Positions 7,978 to 15,255 of a stretch of DNA of 64,000 nucleotides are shown in pieces (positions within the stretch are counted from its first letter, which is position 1; every line of letters begins with the position of its first letter). Below the pieces are notes generated by a model. That model made no database searches and was not told the origin of the DNA. It was given only the letters and a program-made list of their open reading frames with translations. The stretch is from Muribaculum intestinale (GTDB lineage Bacteria > Bacteroidota > Bacteroidia > Bacteroidales > Muribaculaceae). The stretch is from contig NZ_CP021421.1 in NCBI RefSeq assembly GCF_002201515.1, positions 558,001-622,000 on the forward strand, read 5' to 3'. A program made the position numbers and the translations under genes.

Positions 7978-8280
7978 TTAGAAGTCAAAAAGACTGCGTT
8001 GTTCAACTTGGGGTCTGTTCTCTGTCGCTTTCTTGGATTGAGAGGGTCTGCGCATTTTGGACGCTTCCTCGTCACGGAGTTTTGCGATGGCGTCCTGCCG
8101 TGCCTGCTCCTTTTCCTCCTCGGTGAGTTCTACCGTATGGTTGACCACCACTTGACAGTTGACAGGCTTTCCGACCTCTATCTCGCTTTCTTCCCAGTAG
8201 TGGACTGCCATTCCGAATATTTCATCGTCCTCGAACCCGTTGCAACCGCTTTTCTGCACGGAGTTTAGTATGTAGGTATT
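7978..8280 (-). pseudogene. pcfK: pcfK, 3' part (split by RIT element 2)
   Basis: The frame reads ...YILNSVQKSGCNGFEDDE..., then GMAVHYWEES, GKPVNCQVVVNHTVELT and a tail ending RSLFDF. This is the C-terminal two-thirds of a PcfK-like protein. The 5' part is at 11,799-11,941. Joining the two across the shared TAGGT gives an uninterrupted protein of about 145 aa (…EDCVTYILNSV…). The GTG at 8257-8259 could allow internal initiation of a 93-aa fragment. Confidence 0.88.
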
Positions 8281-8298
8281 ATGAGAAGCTTCTCATAA
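8279..8298. repeat. 20-bp perfect palindrome at RIT 2 left end
   Basis: TTATGAGAAG is followed directly by its reverse complement. The half-site TTATGAGAAG recurs in the 31-bp terminal repeat and in the subterminal repeats, suggesting a recombinase binding unit. No counterpart is present outside the right-hand repeat. Confidence 0.85.
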
Positions 8299-8301
8299 AA
8301 A

Positions 8302-8332
8302 CTATTATGAGTAGAGGCATATTATGAGAAGT
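8302..8332. repeat. Left 31-bp terminal inverted repeat of RIT 2
   Basis: It begins CTATTATGAGTAGAGGCA and ends TTATGAGAAGT. It is identical over 31 bp to the reverse complement of 11,771-11,801. An inverted half copy, ACTTCTCATA, lies at 8399-8408. Confidence 0.93.
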
Positions 8333-8420
8333 ACTATCTCCAGTTCATTCTGTATTCATTTTATTTTAAGTCAACTCCCATCATTACTTGACATAACAAC
8401 TTCTCATAACTATATTTACC

Positions 8421-9701
8421 ATGGGTAATATTGCCCTACAACACAACGGTAAATTTATGAAAGAAGAGAATCTACAGCATCTCATTTCGAGATGTGAGGC
8501 TTTTCTCCGAGACACTCGCTATGCCGCCATATCCATACGGAATCATATCAGACGATGGAACAGTGGCATAGCGCAGTATCTGAGGAGCAAGGGCCTTGAC
8601 GATTATTCACCTCCGTTGGGGGATGAATATCTATGTTCCATACAGGCTCTTGGTATATATACTGAGGGAACTGTAAACGAATATCGCAGATCTGTCCGGA
8701 TGCTTAATGATATGCTTTTGCTCGGGCATATCAGAAGGTCAAGTAAAGTTCCTGTGAAATATGACTTTAGTGGAGAGATTGGCATGGAAATGCTGAAGTT
8801 TATAGATTCACAGAGACGTTTGCGCAGAGCAGAAAAAACGATTGTCCACCATCAGCGTAATTTAAGCTATTTCCTCGAATATCTGGTTCAAGGCAAGGCA
8901 CTCGTACATCCAATGGAGATAACAGAAGGGGATATTGTGTCTTATATAGGAGTTTGCTCTAATAAAGTAAGCGCAAGATATTCAATCAGAATGCTTATGT
9001 CTTTTTGGCATGAGCATGGAGTAGTCTTAAATGACTTCGATGAGTTTTTTCGCGCTTTCAAAGTCAGGCGTAAAGAGAGAATCCCTTCGTTCTATCCATC
9101 TGAAGATGTCGAAAAAATCGAGGAATCCGTCAATCGCAACTGTGCTCTTGGGAAAAGAGATTATGCAATCATCCTATTGGCTTCAAGGCTCGGACTCCGC
9201 GCGTCAGATATAGCCACGTTGACTTTTGATGAGATTGACTGGGAGAACAATCTTATCAGGAAAAAGATGGTAAAGACCGGCAATTCCATAGAGTTGCCAC
9301 TTCTGTCGGAAGTCGGGAATGCCATAATCGATTATCTTAAGAATGGTCGTCCGAAGTCGTCGGCTGTGAATTTATTCATACTACACAGGCCCCCATATAC
9401 ATCCCTAAGTGCCTATGCAGTTTGCAGTCAGATAAACAGGCTGATCGCACTCAGTGGTGTGAATGTCATAGGGAAGCATCATGGCCTACATTCACTCAGA
9501 CACTCTCTTGCCTCTGCACTCCTAAAACAATCAACACCGATAGAAACAATATCCGAGGTTCTGGGCCATCAGAGCTGTCAGTCGACTATGAGCTATCTGT
9601 CCATAGACATGGAATCGCTCCGGCAATGTGCACTTGAAGTACCGCTTGTCCCGGATACATTCTATAATCAGAAAGGAGGGACATTTTATGAGCGACACTG
9701 A
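8421..9701 (+). CDS. ritA: RIT tyrosine recombinase A
   Basis: 426 aa from the ATG at 8421 (an alternative ATG is at 8457). It has an N-terminal core-binding region to about residue 220, then the catalytic domain with all expected residues: R260 (RLGLR), K285, H357-S-L-R360, H383 (LGHQS) and Tyr392. First gene of the trio; ritB starts inside its 3' end. It is similar in order and motif spacing to the truncated ritA at 606, but clearly diverged in sequence. Confidence 0.9.
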   Translation: MGNIALQHNGKFMKEENLQHLISRCEAFLRDTRYAAISIRNHIRRWNSGIAQYLRSKGLDDYSPPLGDEYLCSIQALGIYTEGTVNEYRRSVRMLNDMLLLGHIRRSSKVPVKYDFSGEIGMEMLKFIDSQRRLRRAEKTIVHHQRNLSYFLEYLVQGKALVHPMEITEGDIVSYIGVCSNKVSARYSIRMLMSFWHEHGVVLNDFDEFFRAFKVRRKERIPSFYPSEDVEKIEESVNRNCALGKRDYAIILLASRLGLRASDIATLTFDEIDWENNLIRKKMVKTGNSIELPLLSEVGNAIIDYLKNGRPKSSAVNLFILHRPPYTSLSAYAVCSQINRLIALSGVNVIGKHHGLHSLRHSLASALLKQSTPIETISEVLGHQSCQSTMSYLSIDMESLRQCALEVPLVPDTFYNQKGGTFYERH

Positions 9702-10683
9702 TTATAAAAGCGTTCTGGCTCCATATATGGCTCAACTTATGGAAATGGAGCGGGCTGCCGGCGCAGTCAACACGCATCTTCACGGTATCTTGAAAGACTT
9801 TGATGATTTTGCATGCGCTTATGGTCTGAAAGACACATCTGTGAGTGAGAGTTTTATCATCGGCTGGCTCAAAACAAGGATTAACGAGAGTGAAAGGACT
9901 GTCTATAACAAAGTCTCGGTCTGGAGAAAACTTCTTACTCTGATGAATCGCAGAGGTTGTAAATGCTATGTCCCCAGAGCTATGAGAAGACCTCATAGCA
10001 CATTTACACCATACGTGTTCACAGAATCAGAACTTTCATCCATATGGACGGAAATAGACCGCCAAAGGGCACACAAAAACAACGCAGACTCCCCACTCAT
10101 GACGCTCCCAGCCATTTACCGGCTTTTATACAGTGCCGGTTTAAGAATGGGCGAAGCTCTTTCAATCAGGAACAAGGACATCAACCTGCAGGACGGCACC
10201 ATACTCATACACGCCACAAAAAGAGAGGCGGAGAGAATAATAGTTCTTCATGACACCATGAAGAATGTACTCCGAGACTATATTGAATGCAGGAACCGGA
10301 TGCCGCTGTCCGGCCTCACAAATCCGGAGCATCACCTGTTTGTAAAGTTGGACGGTACCCCCGTCTCGGATAAGGCTGTATACGCCAACTTCAGAAAGCT
10401 GTTGAAAAAATGCGGGATACAATATGGTGGCCGTTCCAGAGGCCCATGTGTTCACTCTCTTCGCCATACCTATGCGGTACATGCTCTGGCCAACATGACC
10501 AGAAAAGGTATGAATATCTATGCTGCACTTCCTATTTTGTCTGCAAGCATGGGGCATCATTCTCTGGAAGCCACTGAATATTATGTGCGTCTTACTCGAA
10601 ACACATATGCCGACATCGAAAGGAACAGTTCTGCGATTAACGCGTTTGTCTATCCATCTAAATCAAAGAGCTATGATGACTGA
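9688..10683 (+). CDS. ritB: RIT tyrosine recombinase B
   Basis: 331 aa from the ATG at 9688, preceded by a strong AGGAGG Shine-Dalgarno at about 9674-9679, unusual for Bacteroidales. The frame is open further upstream to 9628, but that start would overlap ritA deeply. The gene overlaps ritA by 14 bp. Active-site residues are visible in SAGLRMGE, TKREAER, HSLRHTYA, MGHHS and the YYVRL nucleophile region. The conventional HxxR here contrasts with YDLR in the ritB of element 1. Confidence 0.9.
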   Translation: MSDTDYKSVLAPYMAQLMEMERAAGAVNTHLHGILKDFDDFACAYGLKDTSVSESFIIGWLKTRINESERTVYNKVSVWRKLLTLMNRRGCKCYVPRAMRRPHSTFTPYVFTESELSSIWTEIDRQRAHKNNADSPLMTLPAIYRLLYSAGLRMGEALSIRNKDINLQDGTILIHATKREAERIIVLHDTMKNVLRDYIECRNRMPLSGLTNPEHHLFVKLDGTPVSDKAVYANFRKLLKKCGIQYGGRSRGPCVHSLRHTYAVHALANMTRKGMNIYAALPILSASMGHHSLEATEYYVRLTRNTYADIERNSSAINAFVYPSKSKSYDD

Positions 10684-11701
10684 GACAGACTTCGCAAACC
10701 GGTTAAGCTCATTTATGAGTGTATATCTCCCTCATGACCGTAATGTGAGCAAGCACACGCTGGCATCGTATAAAGTGGCATTTATTGACTTCATAATCTT
10801 TATGGAAAAGCAAAAGTCTGTAAGTGTTAACCGTATTATGCTCAAGCATGTAAATAGAGAAAACATACTTGATTATCTTCGCTGGATAGAGGTCGAAAAA
10901 AGTATCAGTCTTGCTACACGCAATTATCGGCTGGCAGCGGTGAAGTCTTTCTGTCGGTTTTTAATGTATAAAGACATCGATCGAATGGCTCAATGGCAGA
11001 ATATAATGTCCATACCTAAGGCCAAGACAGAAAAAAAAGCGTTGGAATATCTTACTCCTGAGGGTATAAAGCTCCTTCTCGAACAGCCGGATCAATTGAC
11101 CTCTATGGGGCGCAGACATCTTGCGCTTTTGGCTCTGATGTACGATACCGCTGCAAGAGTGCAGGAAATGGCAGACTTAATCGTCGGCAGTCTTCGTATT
11201 CAGTCAGAGCCATATACGATTAAAATAGTAGGCAAAGGGAACAAAGCCCGAATAGTACCACTTTCAAAGGAACAGGTATCTCTGATTAAACAGTATATGT
11301 CTGAAAATCAGAAATCGCTCGTTTCTCACACATCGCCTTTGTTCCAAAACTCCAGAGGCGAGAAACTTACAAGAGAAGGAATCGCCTACATACTAAAAAG
11401 ATATGCAGATATGGCAAGACATTTGAATCCGGAGCTCATTCCGCAAAGAATAAGTCCCCACTGCATAAGACACAGCAGAGCCATGCACCTTCTTCATAAA
11501 GGGGCCATGCATATCGTAGACCTGAGGGACTTCCTCGGCCATGCTTCGATAGTTACTACAGGAGTTTATGCAAGAGCAGACTCCAAGGCCAAACGGGAAG
11601 CCTTGGAAAAAGCTTATAAAGGCGTAACATCTAAAATGTCAGAAAGAGAATGGGAAAATGACAAAAACCTGTTGACCTGGCTTAAACAACTGGGCCATTA
11701 A
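10676..11701 (+). CDS. ritC: RIT tyrosine recombinase C
   Basis: 341 aa from the ATG at 10,676, which overlaps the ritB stop as ATGACTGA, the same 8-bp overlap style as in RIT element 1. A second ATG lies 3 bp upstream. Catalytic motifs are TAARVQE, KGNKAR, HCIRHSRA, LGHAS and VYARAD (Tyr nucleophile). Likely the terminal step partner of the trio; a complete gene. Confidence 0.9.
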   Translation: MTETDFANRLSSFMSVYLPHDRNVSKHTLASYKVAFIDFIIFMEKQKSVSVNRIMLKHVNRENILDYLRWIEVEKSISLATRNYRLAAVKSFCRFLMYKDIDRMAQWQNIMSIPKAKTEKKALEYLTPEGIKLLLEQPDQLTSMGRRHLALLALMYDTAARVQEMADLIVGSLRIQSEPYTIKIVGKGNKARIVPLSKEQVSLIKQYMSENQKSLVSHTSPLFQNSRGEKLTREGIAYILKRYADMARHLNPELIPQRISPHCIRHSRAMHLLHKGAMHIVDLRDFLGHASIVTTGVYARADSKAKREALEKAYKGVTSKMSEREWENDKNLLTWLKQLGH

Positions 11702-11706
11702 ATCTT

Positions 11707-11801
11707 TATGAGAAGTCCATCTGATAAGTAGCAATGATAGACGCCTGAATATCTGGCGGCTTTGAAATGGACTTCTCATAATATGCCTCTACTCATAATA
11801 G
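11707..11801. repeat. Right terminal and subterminal repeats of RIT 2
   Basis: TATGAGAAGTCCAT (11,707-11,720) and ATGGACTTCTCATA (11,767-11,780) form an inverted pair. The latter runs into the 31-bp terminal repeat (11,771-11,801), the perfect inverse of 8302-8332. Confidence 0.92.
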
Positions 11802-11941
11802 GTCACGCAGTCCTCAACTGATTTCGAGGGATTTGCAAACTTGACTGCGAACAGTGCGTCATTCTCGGCTCGTTCTTCAAGATACGCCTTGATAGTTTTG
11901 TTAAAGGCTCGTGTGCCTTTGTTTTCTCTTGTGGTTGCCAT
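11799..11941 (-). pseudogene. pcfK: pcfK, 5' part (split by RIT element 2)
   Basis: The ATG is at 11,939-11,941. The product begins MATTRENKGTRAFNK and continues TIKAYLEERAENDALFAV and SVEDCVTY before running into the RIT terminal repeat and a stop (YE*). TIKAYLEERA and EDC(V/I)TYIL are hallmarks of PcfK-like proteins. The remainder is at 7978-8280. With pcfJ the protein belongs to the conserved conjugative-element set; the function is not established. Confidence 0.9.
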
Positions 11942-11953
11942 AGTCGTATGTGT

Positions 11954-12181
11954 TTAGAGTGTTGCGAGTATCATTTTTTCAATCTCCTTGCGGTTCAGTT
12001 CCGTATGGAAAAGCCAGCTTATGAACAGCTTGCGACCCGCAGGTTTGAGTTCATAGTACAGCTTGCGGAATGTTGATATGTTGCCGTTGATATAGGTTTC
12101 CACCATATACTCGGCGATGTTGTCAACTTCGTAATATTTGGCTTGCTGTTCCCAAGTCTTTGAATTTCTTTTCGTTGCCAT
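11954..12181 (-). CDS. Hypothetical protein upstream of pcfK
   Basis: 75 aa, no membrane segment. It reads MATKRNSKTWEQQAKYYE..., with KLYYELKPAGRKLFISWLF. It starts with the same MAT(K/T)R-type start and the same upstream context as pcfK (GTTGCCATAGTCGTA on the plus strand at both starts), hinting at a shared translation signal. Family not recognised. Second gene of the operon. Confidence 0.65.
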   Translation of the reverse strand: MATKRNSKTWEQQAKYYEVDNIAEYMVETYINGNISTFRKLYYELKPAGRKLFISWLFHTELNRKEIEKMILATL

Positions 12182-12193
12182 AGTCGTAAATAT

Positions 12194-12409
12194 TTAGAGT
12201 GTCATTACCAAGTAGATAATCCCTATTGCGGTGAGGATTGAGATTATCCACCCCACACCTCGGAATATCGGTCTGAGTATCGCCCAAAGAATAATCCCGA
12301 CAACCGCCCCGACTGCTATCCCCACCACCTTAGCCGCCTTTTTTAATGCGGTATGAGCTGGAGAAGGTGTGAAGCTCGTATTTTTAATATGTCTGTCGTT
12401 CAGTGTCAT
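12194..12409 (-). CDS. Small membrane protein
   Basis: 71 aa. A polar N-terminus of about 25 residues is followed by two hydrophobic segments (about 27-45, VVGIAVGAVVGIILWAI; about 53-71, VGWIISILTAIGIIYLV). Probably an inner-membrane protein of the element. First gene of the minus-strand operon, adjacent to the structured non-coding block. No family recognised. Confidence 0.6.
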   Translation of the reverse strand: MTLNDRHIKNTSFTPSPAHTALKKAAKVVGIAVGAVVGIILWAILRPIFRGVGWIISILTAIGIIYLVMTL

Positions 12410-12454
12410 AAGGCGATATTTTTTTTAATGCGTATAATCGCTGTTTGAAGTTTG

Positions 12455-13071
12455 TTCGCTCGTTGACCCTGTGGCACGACGGGAGAAAAGGGGTGTTCGG
12501 CACTCGCTCAAAAAAATACGAGGTGAGCGACCGCAGGGGATCGAGGTCTGGAGATTTTTTTGCGCGAATGTCAGAGAATACCCCGTCCCAGCGTGTTAAT
12601 CAACTACGAGCGAATAAACTTTGAATGGAGATTATACTCTGCATGAAAAATAGAGGCGGCAAAGCCCCGCAGGGTGACACTGGACGACAGACATAAGAAA
12701 AATGGAAACCGTTGAGATAAAAGCAATGGCCCCGGAAAGAGCAAGTATGCGTATGCCGCCGTACATGGAGCATGGCGTAATTATCGGCGGCATACGCTTT
12801 CTTGCTCCCGTGGGTCTGACAAACGGATTGTGGCGTGACGGCTCATATTCATTATAAGGAGAAGGCGTATGGCACACTGATTTGCCGATTGGAGTCTTGT
12901 GAGGGAAGCGACGTCACCGGCGCATCCTCACAAGGCGTTGAGGCAAATCGGTGTGTAGCCTTCTCCCATAGTCGCGGTGCGGTCGGATGGTGTCAGTGAC
13001 CTACCGGATCACCGTCACCATCTGACGGCACGACCGACGCAGACACCGTGAGCCGTCACGCCTCTATCCGT
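12455..13071. other. Large palindromic non-coding block (possible oriT or structured RNA)
   Basis: There is no gene, but there are dense inverted repeats. Domain 1: TTCGCTCGT/ACGAGCGAA (12,455-12,463 / 12,606-12,614) encloses GACGGG/CCCGTC (12,478 / 12,582) and TCGCTCA/TGAGCGA (12,504 / 12,524). Domain 2: a hairpin at 12,739-12,807 with 7-bp and 13-bp stem segments around a 23-nt loop. Domain 3: a 23-bp pair with 2 mismatches (12,823-12,845 / 13,049-13,071). Inside domain 3 are GGAGAAGGC/GCCTTCTCC, GATTTGCC/GGCAAATC and CTTGTGAGG/CCTCACAAG nested about 12,915, plus a further imperfect hairpin at 12,971-13,036. The function is unknown. A transfer origin, structured RNA or regulatory cruciform are all possible. 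Confidence 0.7.
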
Positions 13072-13130
13072 TTCCGCAGTGCAATCCTAAAAATCTCGTG
13101 CCAAACAACCTAAAATCCAAATTAAAGTGT

Positions 13131-13138
13131 TATATTTG
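13131..13138 (+). promoter_or_regulatory. -7 element of the AbiL/RloAB-like pair
   Basis: TATATTTG matches TAnnTTTG. It lies 28 nt before the ATG at 13,167 and excludes the frame-extending start at 13,098. Confidence 0.65.
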
Positions 13139-13166
13139 CAAAATAATTCCAAATACGACACTTGAA

Positions 13167-14321
13167 ATGATATTGGAAATAACTCTCACCAACTTTTTCT
13201 CGATAAACGAGAAGATAACTCTGGATTTACAGGCTGCCAACCTCCAGACAAAGGAGGCGCGTGCCCTTGCCGATAATACATTTGCGGTCGGTAATGAAAG
13301 ACTGCTGAAAACGGTTGCCATCTATGGAGCAAACGCTTCCGGCAAGAGTAACATAATAAAGGCTGTAAAAGCGGCGGTCGATATGATACTTGACTCCCAC
13401 AACTACAATGAGGGAGATAGTTTCGGCTTCAAGCCGTTCAAGTTCGGAGAAAAAAACGCTCCCAGTGAGTTCTATATACGTTTCATTATTGACGGGGTTG
13501 AACATGAGTATTCATTCAGTTGCACCCGTGATGAAATAATAACCGAAAGCCTGTATTATTACCCGAAGGGCAGACGTGCGCTGATTTTTTCGCGTGACGA
13601 GCGTATATCTGGCGGCAAGAAAGAAAAATATGAGTTTACCAATGTTATCCGTCGCCCGATGGATGTAGCGTCCAACACCTCGCGCAAGACTCTGTTTATA
13701 TCACGCGCAAGCCAGATGGACAGGGAAAAGGCGAAGGAGATATATAGGTGGTTCAATGAACAACTGGTGTTCAGTTATCGCGGCAAGACTTCGGTTGCCA
13801 TCGACCGTTTTCTTGGTGACAACAAAGACGCAGTTCTCCGGGTGCTTAAAGCCGCCGACAGTGATATCGTTGAGTTTACCTATAAAGACGGTGAACTGAC
13901 TACATTCCACCGCCGTAATCCGGCGTTGCCCTTTGACTTCAACACCGAAGAATCGGAGGGTACGAAAATCCTGTTCAAAATCATGCTGACGGTCATGGAT
14001 GTGGTACGCAACAACAAGGTGATGTTCCTTGACGAAGTTGAAACAAGTCTGCACACCCGCTTGGTGGAGTATCTTATCAGCCTGTTCCATTCAAGCAAAT
14101 CCGCACAGCTGGTATTCACAACCCACAATACACACCTGCTTGACATGACGCGCTTCCGCAAGGATCAGATTTTCTTTGTCAACAAGCGCGACGACGGTTC
14201 ATCTGATTTGTATTCATTGTTTGACTACAAGGATTTCCGGGAGAAAATGGATTTGGAGAAAGCATACCTTCAGGGGCGTTTCGATGCCGTGCCGTATATC
14301 AACGAATTTGAGAACATCTGA
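13167..14321 (+). CDS. AAA-family ATPase (AbiLi/RloA-like)
   Basis: 384 aa from the ATG at 13,167 (begins MILEITLTNFFSINEK). It is an SMC/OLD-type ATPase: Walker A GANASGKS (54-61), a signature-like ESEGTK (about 262), Walker B VMFLDEVE (about 285) and an H-loop-like TTHNTHLLD. The family (COG1106) pairs with RloB-like TOPRIM proteins in AbiL and RloAB phage-defence loci, where the ATPase is thought to sense infection and control the nuclease partner. The downstream gene, 2 bp away, is that partner. The pair has its own promoter and probably acts as a cargo defence module. Confidence 0.88.
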   Translation: MILEITLTNFFSINEKITLDLQAANLQTKEARALADNTFAVGNERLLKTVAIYGANASGKSNIIKAVKAAVDMILDSHNYNEGDSFGFKPFKFGEKNAPSEFYIRFIIDGVEHEYSFSCTRDEIITESLYYYPKGRRALIFSRDERISGGKKEKYEFTNVIRRPMDVASNTSRKTLFISRASQMDREKAKEIYRWFNEQLVFSYRGKTSVAIDRFLGDNKDAVLRVLKAADSDIVEFTYKDGELTTFHRRNPALPFDFNTEESEGTKILFKIMLTVMDVVRNNKVMFLDEVETSLHTRLVEYLISLFHSSKSAQLVFTTHNTHLLDMTRFRKDQIFFVNKRDDGSSDLYSLFDYKDFREKMDLEKAYLQGRFDAVPYINEFENI

Positions 14322-14323
14322 CT

Positions 14324-14872
14324 ATGGCACGAAAAGCAAAGCAACCGAGGGGCAAGAAGATGAACCCGACATTCTTCGTGTTTTGCGAGGGTAAGACGGA
14401 GGCGGCATACATTGACCTGCTGCGTCGCAGTTTCCGTGTGCCGGTGGAAATTATAGCGAGGGTCAGCGACTCCAATATTTCACAGCCTTATATTGACAGA
14501 TGTAAGCGTGACAGGTTTACAACATCGGATGATAAGACATTTTTGATGTTTGACCTTGATGTGCCGGGTATGCTGGAGCGTTTGCGAAAGATAAAAGATG
14601 CCGTGTTACTGCTCTCCAATCCCAGTATCGAGTATTGGTTTCTGTTACATTATAAGGACACCAACAAGGAGCTGTCATCTGCTGAATGTCTTGCAATGCT
14701 GAAAGGAATAGACGCGGATTACCAGAAAGGCGTATTCTCCACGGCAATGAAAAAGGTCTTGATAGACGCGATTGAAGAAGCCGCCAAACGAGCAAAAACC
14801 AAAGAGACATACACTAATCCGTCATCAACAATTCACCTGCTGACCGATGAGATAACCGCAGTCAAAAGATAG
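14324..14872 (+). CDS. RloB-like (AbiLii) TOPRIM-type protein
   Basis: 182 aa; a lysine/arginine-rich first dozen residues may not be translated if M13 is used. TOPRIM-like signature residues are the N-terminal Glu in FVFCEGKTEAAY and the DxD in FLMFDLDVPG, followed by the RloB-typical SNPSIEYWFLLHY. Members are presumed nucleases activated by the adjacent ATPase. The gene is complete and starts 2 bp after the ATPase stop. Confidence 0.87.
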   Translation: MARKAKQPRGKKMNPTFFVFCEGKTEAAYIDLLRRSFRVPVEIIARVSDSNISQPYIDRCKRDRFTTSDDKTFLMFDLDVPGMLERLRKIKDAVLLLSNPSIEYWFLLHYKDTNKELSSAECLAMLKGIDADYQKGVFSTAMKKVLIDAIEEAAKRAKTKETYTNPSSTIHLLTDEITAVKR

Positions 14873-14913
14873 TTGCAAGAAGCTTTTTCGGCTGAAAACA
14901 GCACGGCAAATCA

Positions 14914-15004
14914 ACCGTGAGTCGGCAAAAGCCATACTCTTATGGAATACTTGGATTTGGCATTTTGAACCGTGAGCCGGGAAATTCCTGTATTCGTGAG
15001 TCCG
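14914..15004 (+). repeat. Three direct repeats of a CGTGAGTC-type motif
   Basis: ACCGTGAGTCGG (14,914-14,925), ACCGTGAGCCGG (14,969-14,980) and TTCGTGAGTCCG (14,993-15,004), in a non-coding stretch after the defence pair. They could be protein-binding sites near the element end. Confidence 0.45.
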
Positions 15005-15027
15005 AAGGATTTTTAACGCTTTGGCTC

Positions 15028-15058
15028 TTTGATGATTGGGAATAAAGTATTAACTTTG
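15028..15058 (+). promoter_or_regulatory. Complete Bacteroidetes promoter
   Basis: TTTG at 15,028-15,031, exactly 19 nt, then TAACTTTG at 15,051-15,058: a textbook sigma-ABfr promoter with no gene on this strand downstream other than the candidate RNA. Confidence 0.75.
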
Positions 15059-15064
15059 CATTAC

Positions 15065-15255
15065 CGTATCATCATAACGGTGAAGAACATTGAAGTAGCG
15101 GAGTGAGCCAATAGTGAGTCGGCTCTTACTCTTGCTCGCAACTCTTTGATAGCCAGTGCTAATAAATGAAATATCCCCGAAATCTCCGGGGTCACAAGAC
15201 AAAGCATCAAAATGCAGAAAACCTCTGAAATCCAGACGATTTCGGAGGTTTTTCG
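15065..15255 (+). ncRNA. Candidate ~190-nt RNA with own promoter and terminator
   Basis: The unit is bounded by a perfect promoter (15,028-15,058) and a strong terminator (CCTCTGAAATC/GATTTCGGAGG then TTTTT, 15,222-15,253). An internal hairpin CCCCG/CGGGG is seen at about 15,173-15,189. The only plus-strand frame is a 20-codon one starting near 15,167, overlapping both hairpins, so a peptide is less likely than an RNA. No known family is recognised. Confidence 0.5.
15222..15253 (+). terminator. Rho-independent terminator
   Basis: An 11-bp stem (CCTCTGAAATC at 15,222-15,232 with GATTTCGGAGG at 15,238-15,248, one G-T pair) with a 5-nt loop, followed by five T. Confidence 0.8.

Larger units (their letters stand above)
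8278..11798 (+). mobile_element. RIT (recombinase in trio) element 2, inserted in pcfK
   Basis: Three overlapping tyrosine recombinase genes are bounded by 31-bp perfect inverted repeats at 8302-8332 and 11,771-11,801. Left of the left repeat lies an extra 20-bp perfect palindrome (8279-8298, TTATGAGAAG and its complement). Insertion left TAGGT on both sides (8273-8277 and 11,799-11,803). The repeat's outer base pairs merge with this TAGGT, so the exact crossover is uncertain by a few bases. All three genes are intact and carry complete active sites, so the element may still be mobile. Confidence 0.9.

Noticed and set aside
11954..12181. The 75-aa protein as a second pcfK copy
   Set aside because: Only the first residues and the upstream bases resemble pcfK; the rest of the protein does not.
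12739..13071. Group II intron or retron explanation for the palindromic block
   Set aside because: No domain V-like sequence is seen and no reverse transcriptase gene is in the window.
15065..15255. tmRNA or 6S RNA
   Set aside because: There is no tmRNA-like acceptor end or tag frame, and the two ends do not pair into a long 6S-like rod.
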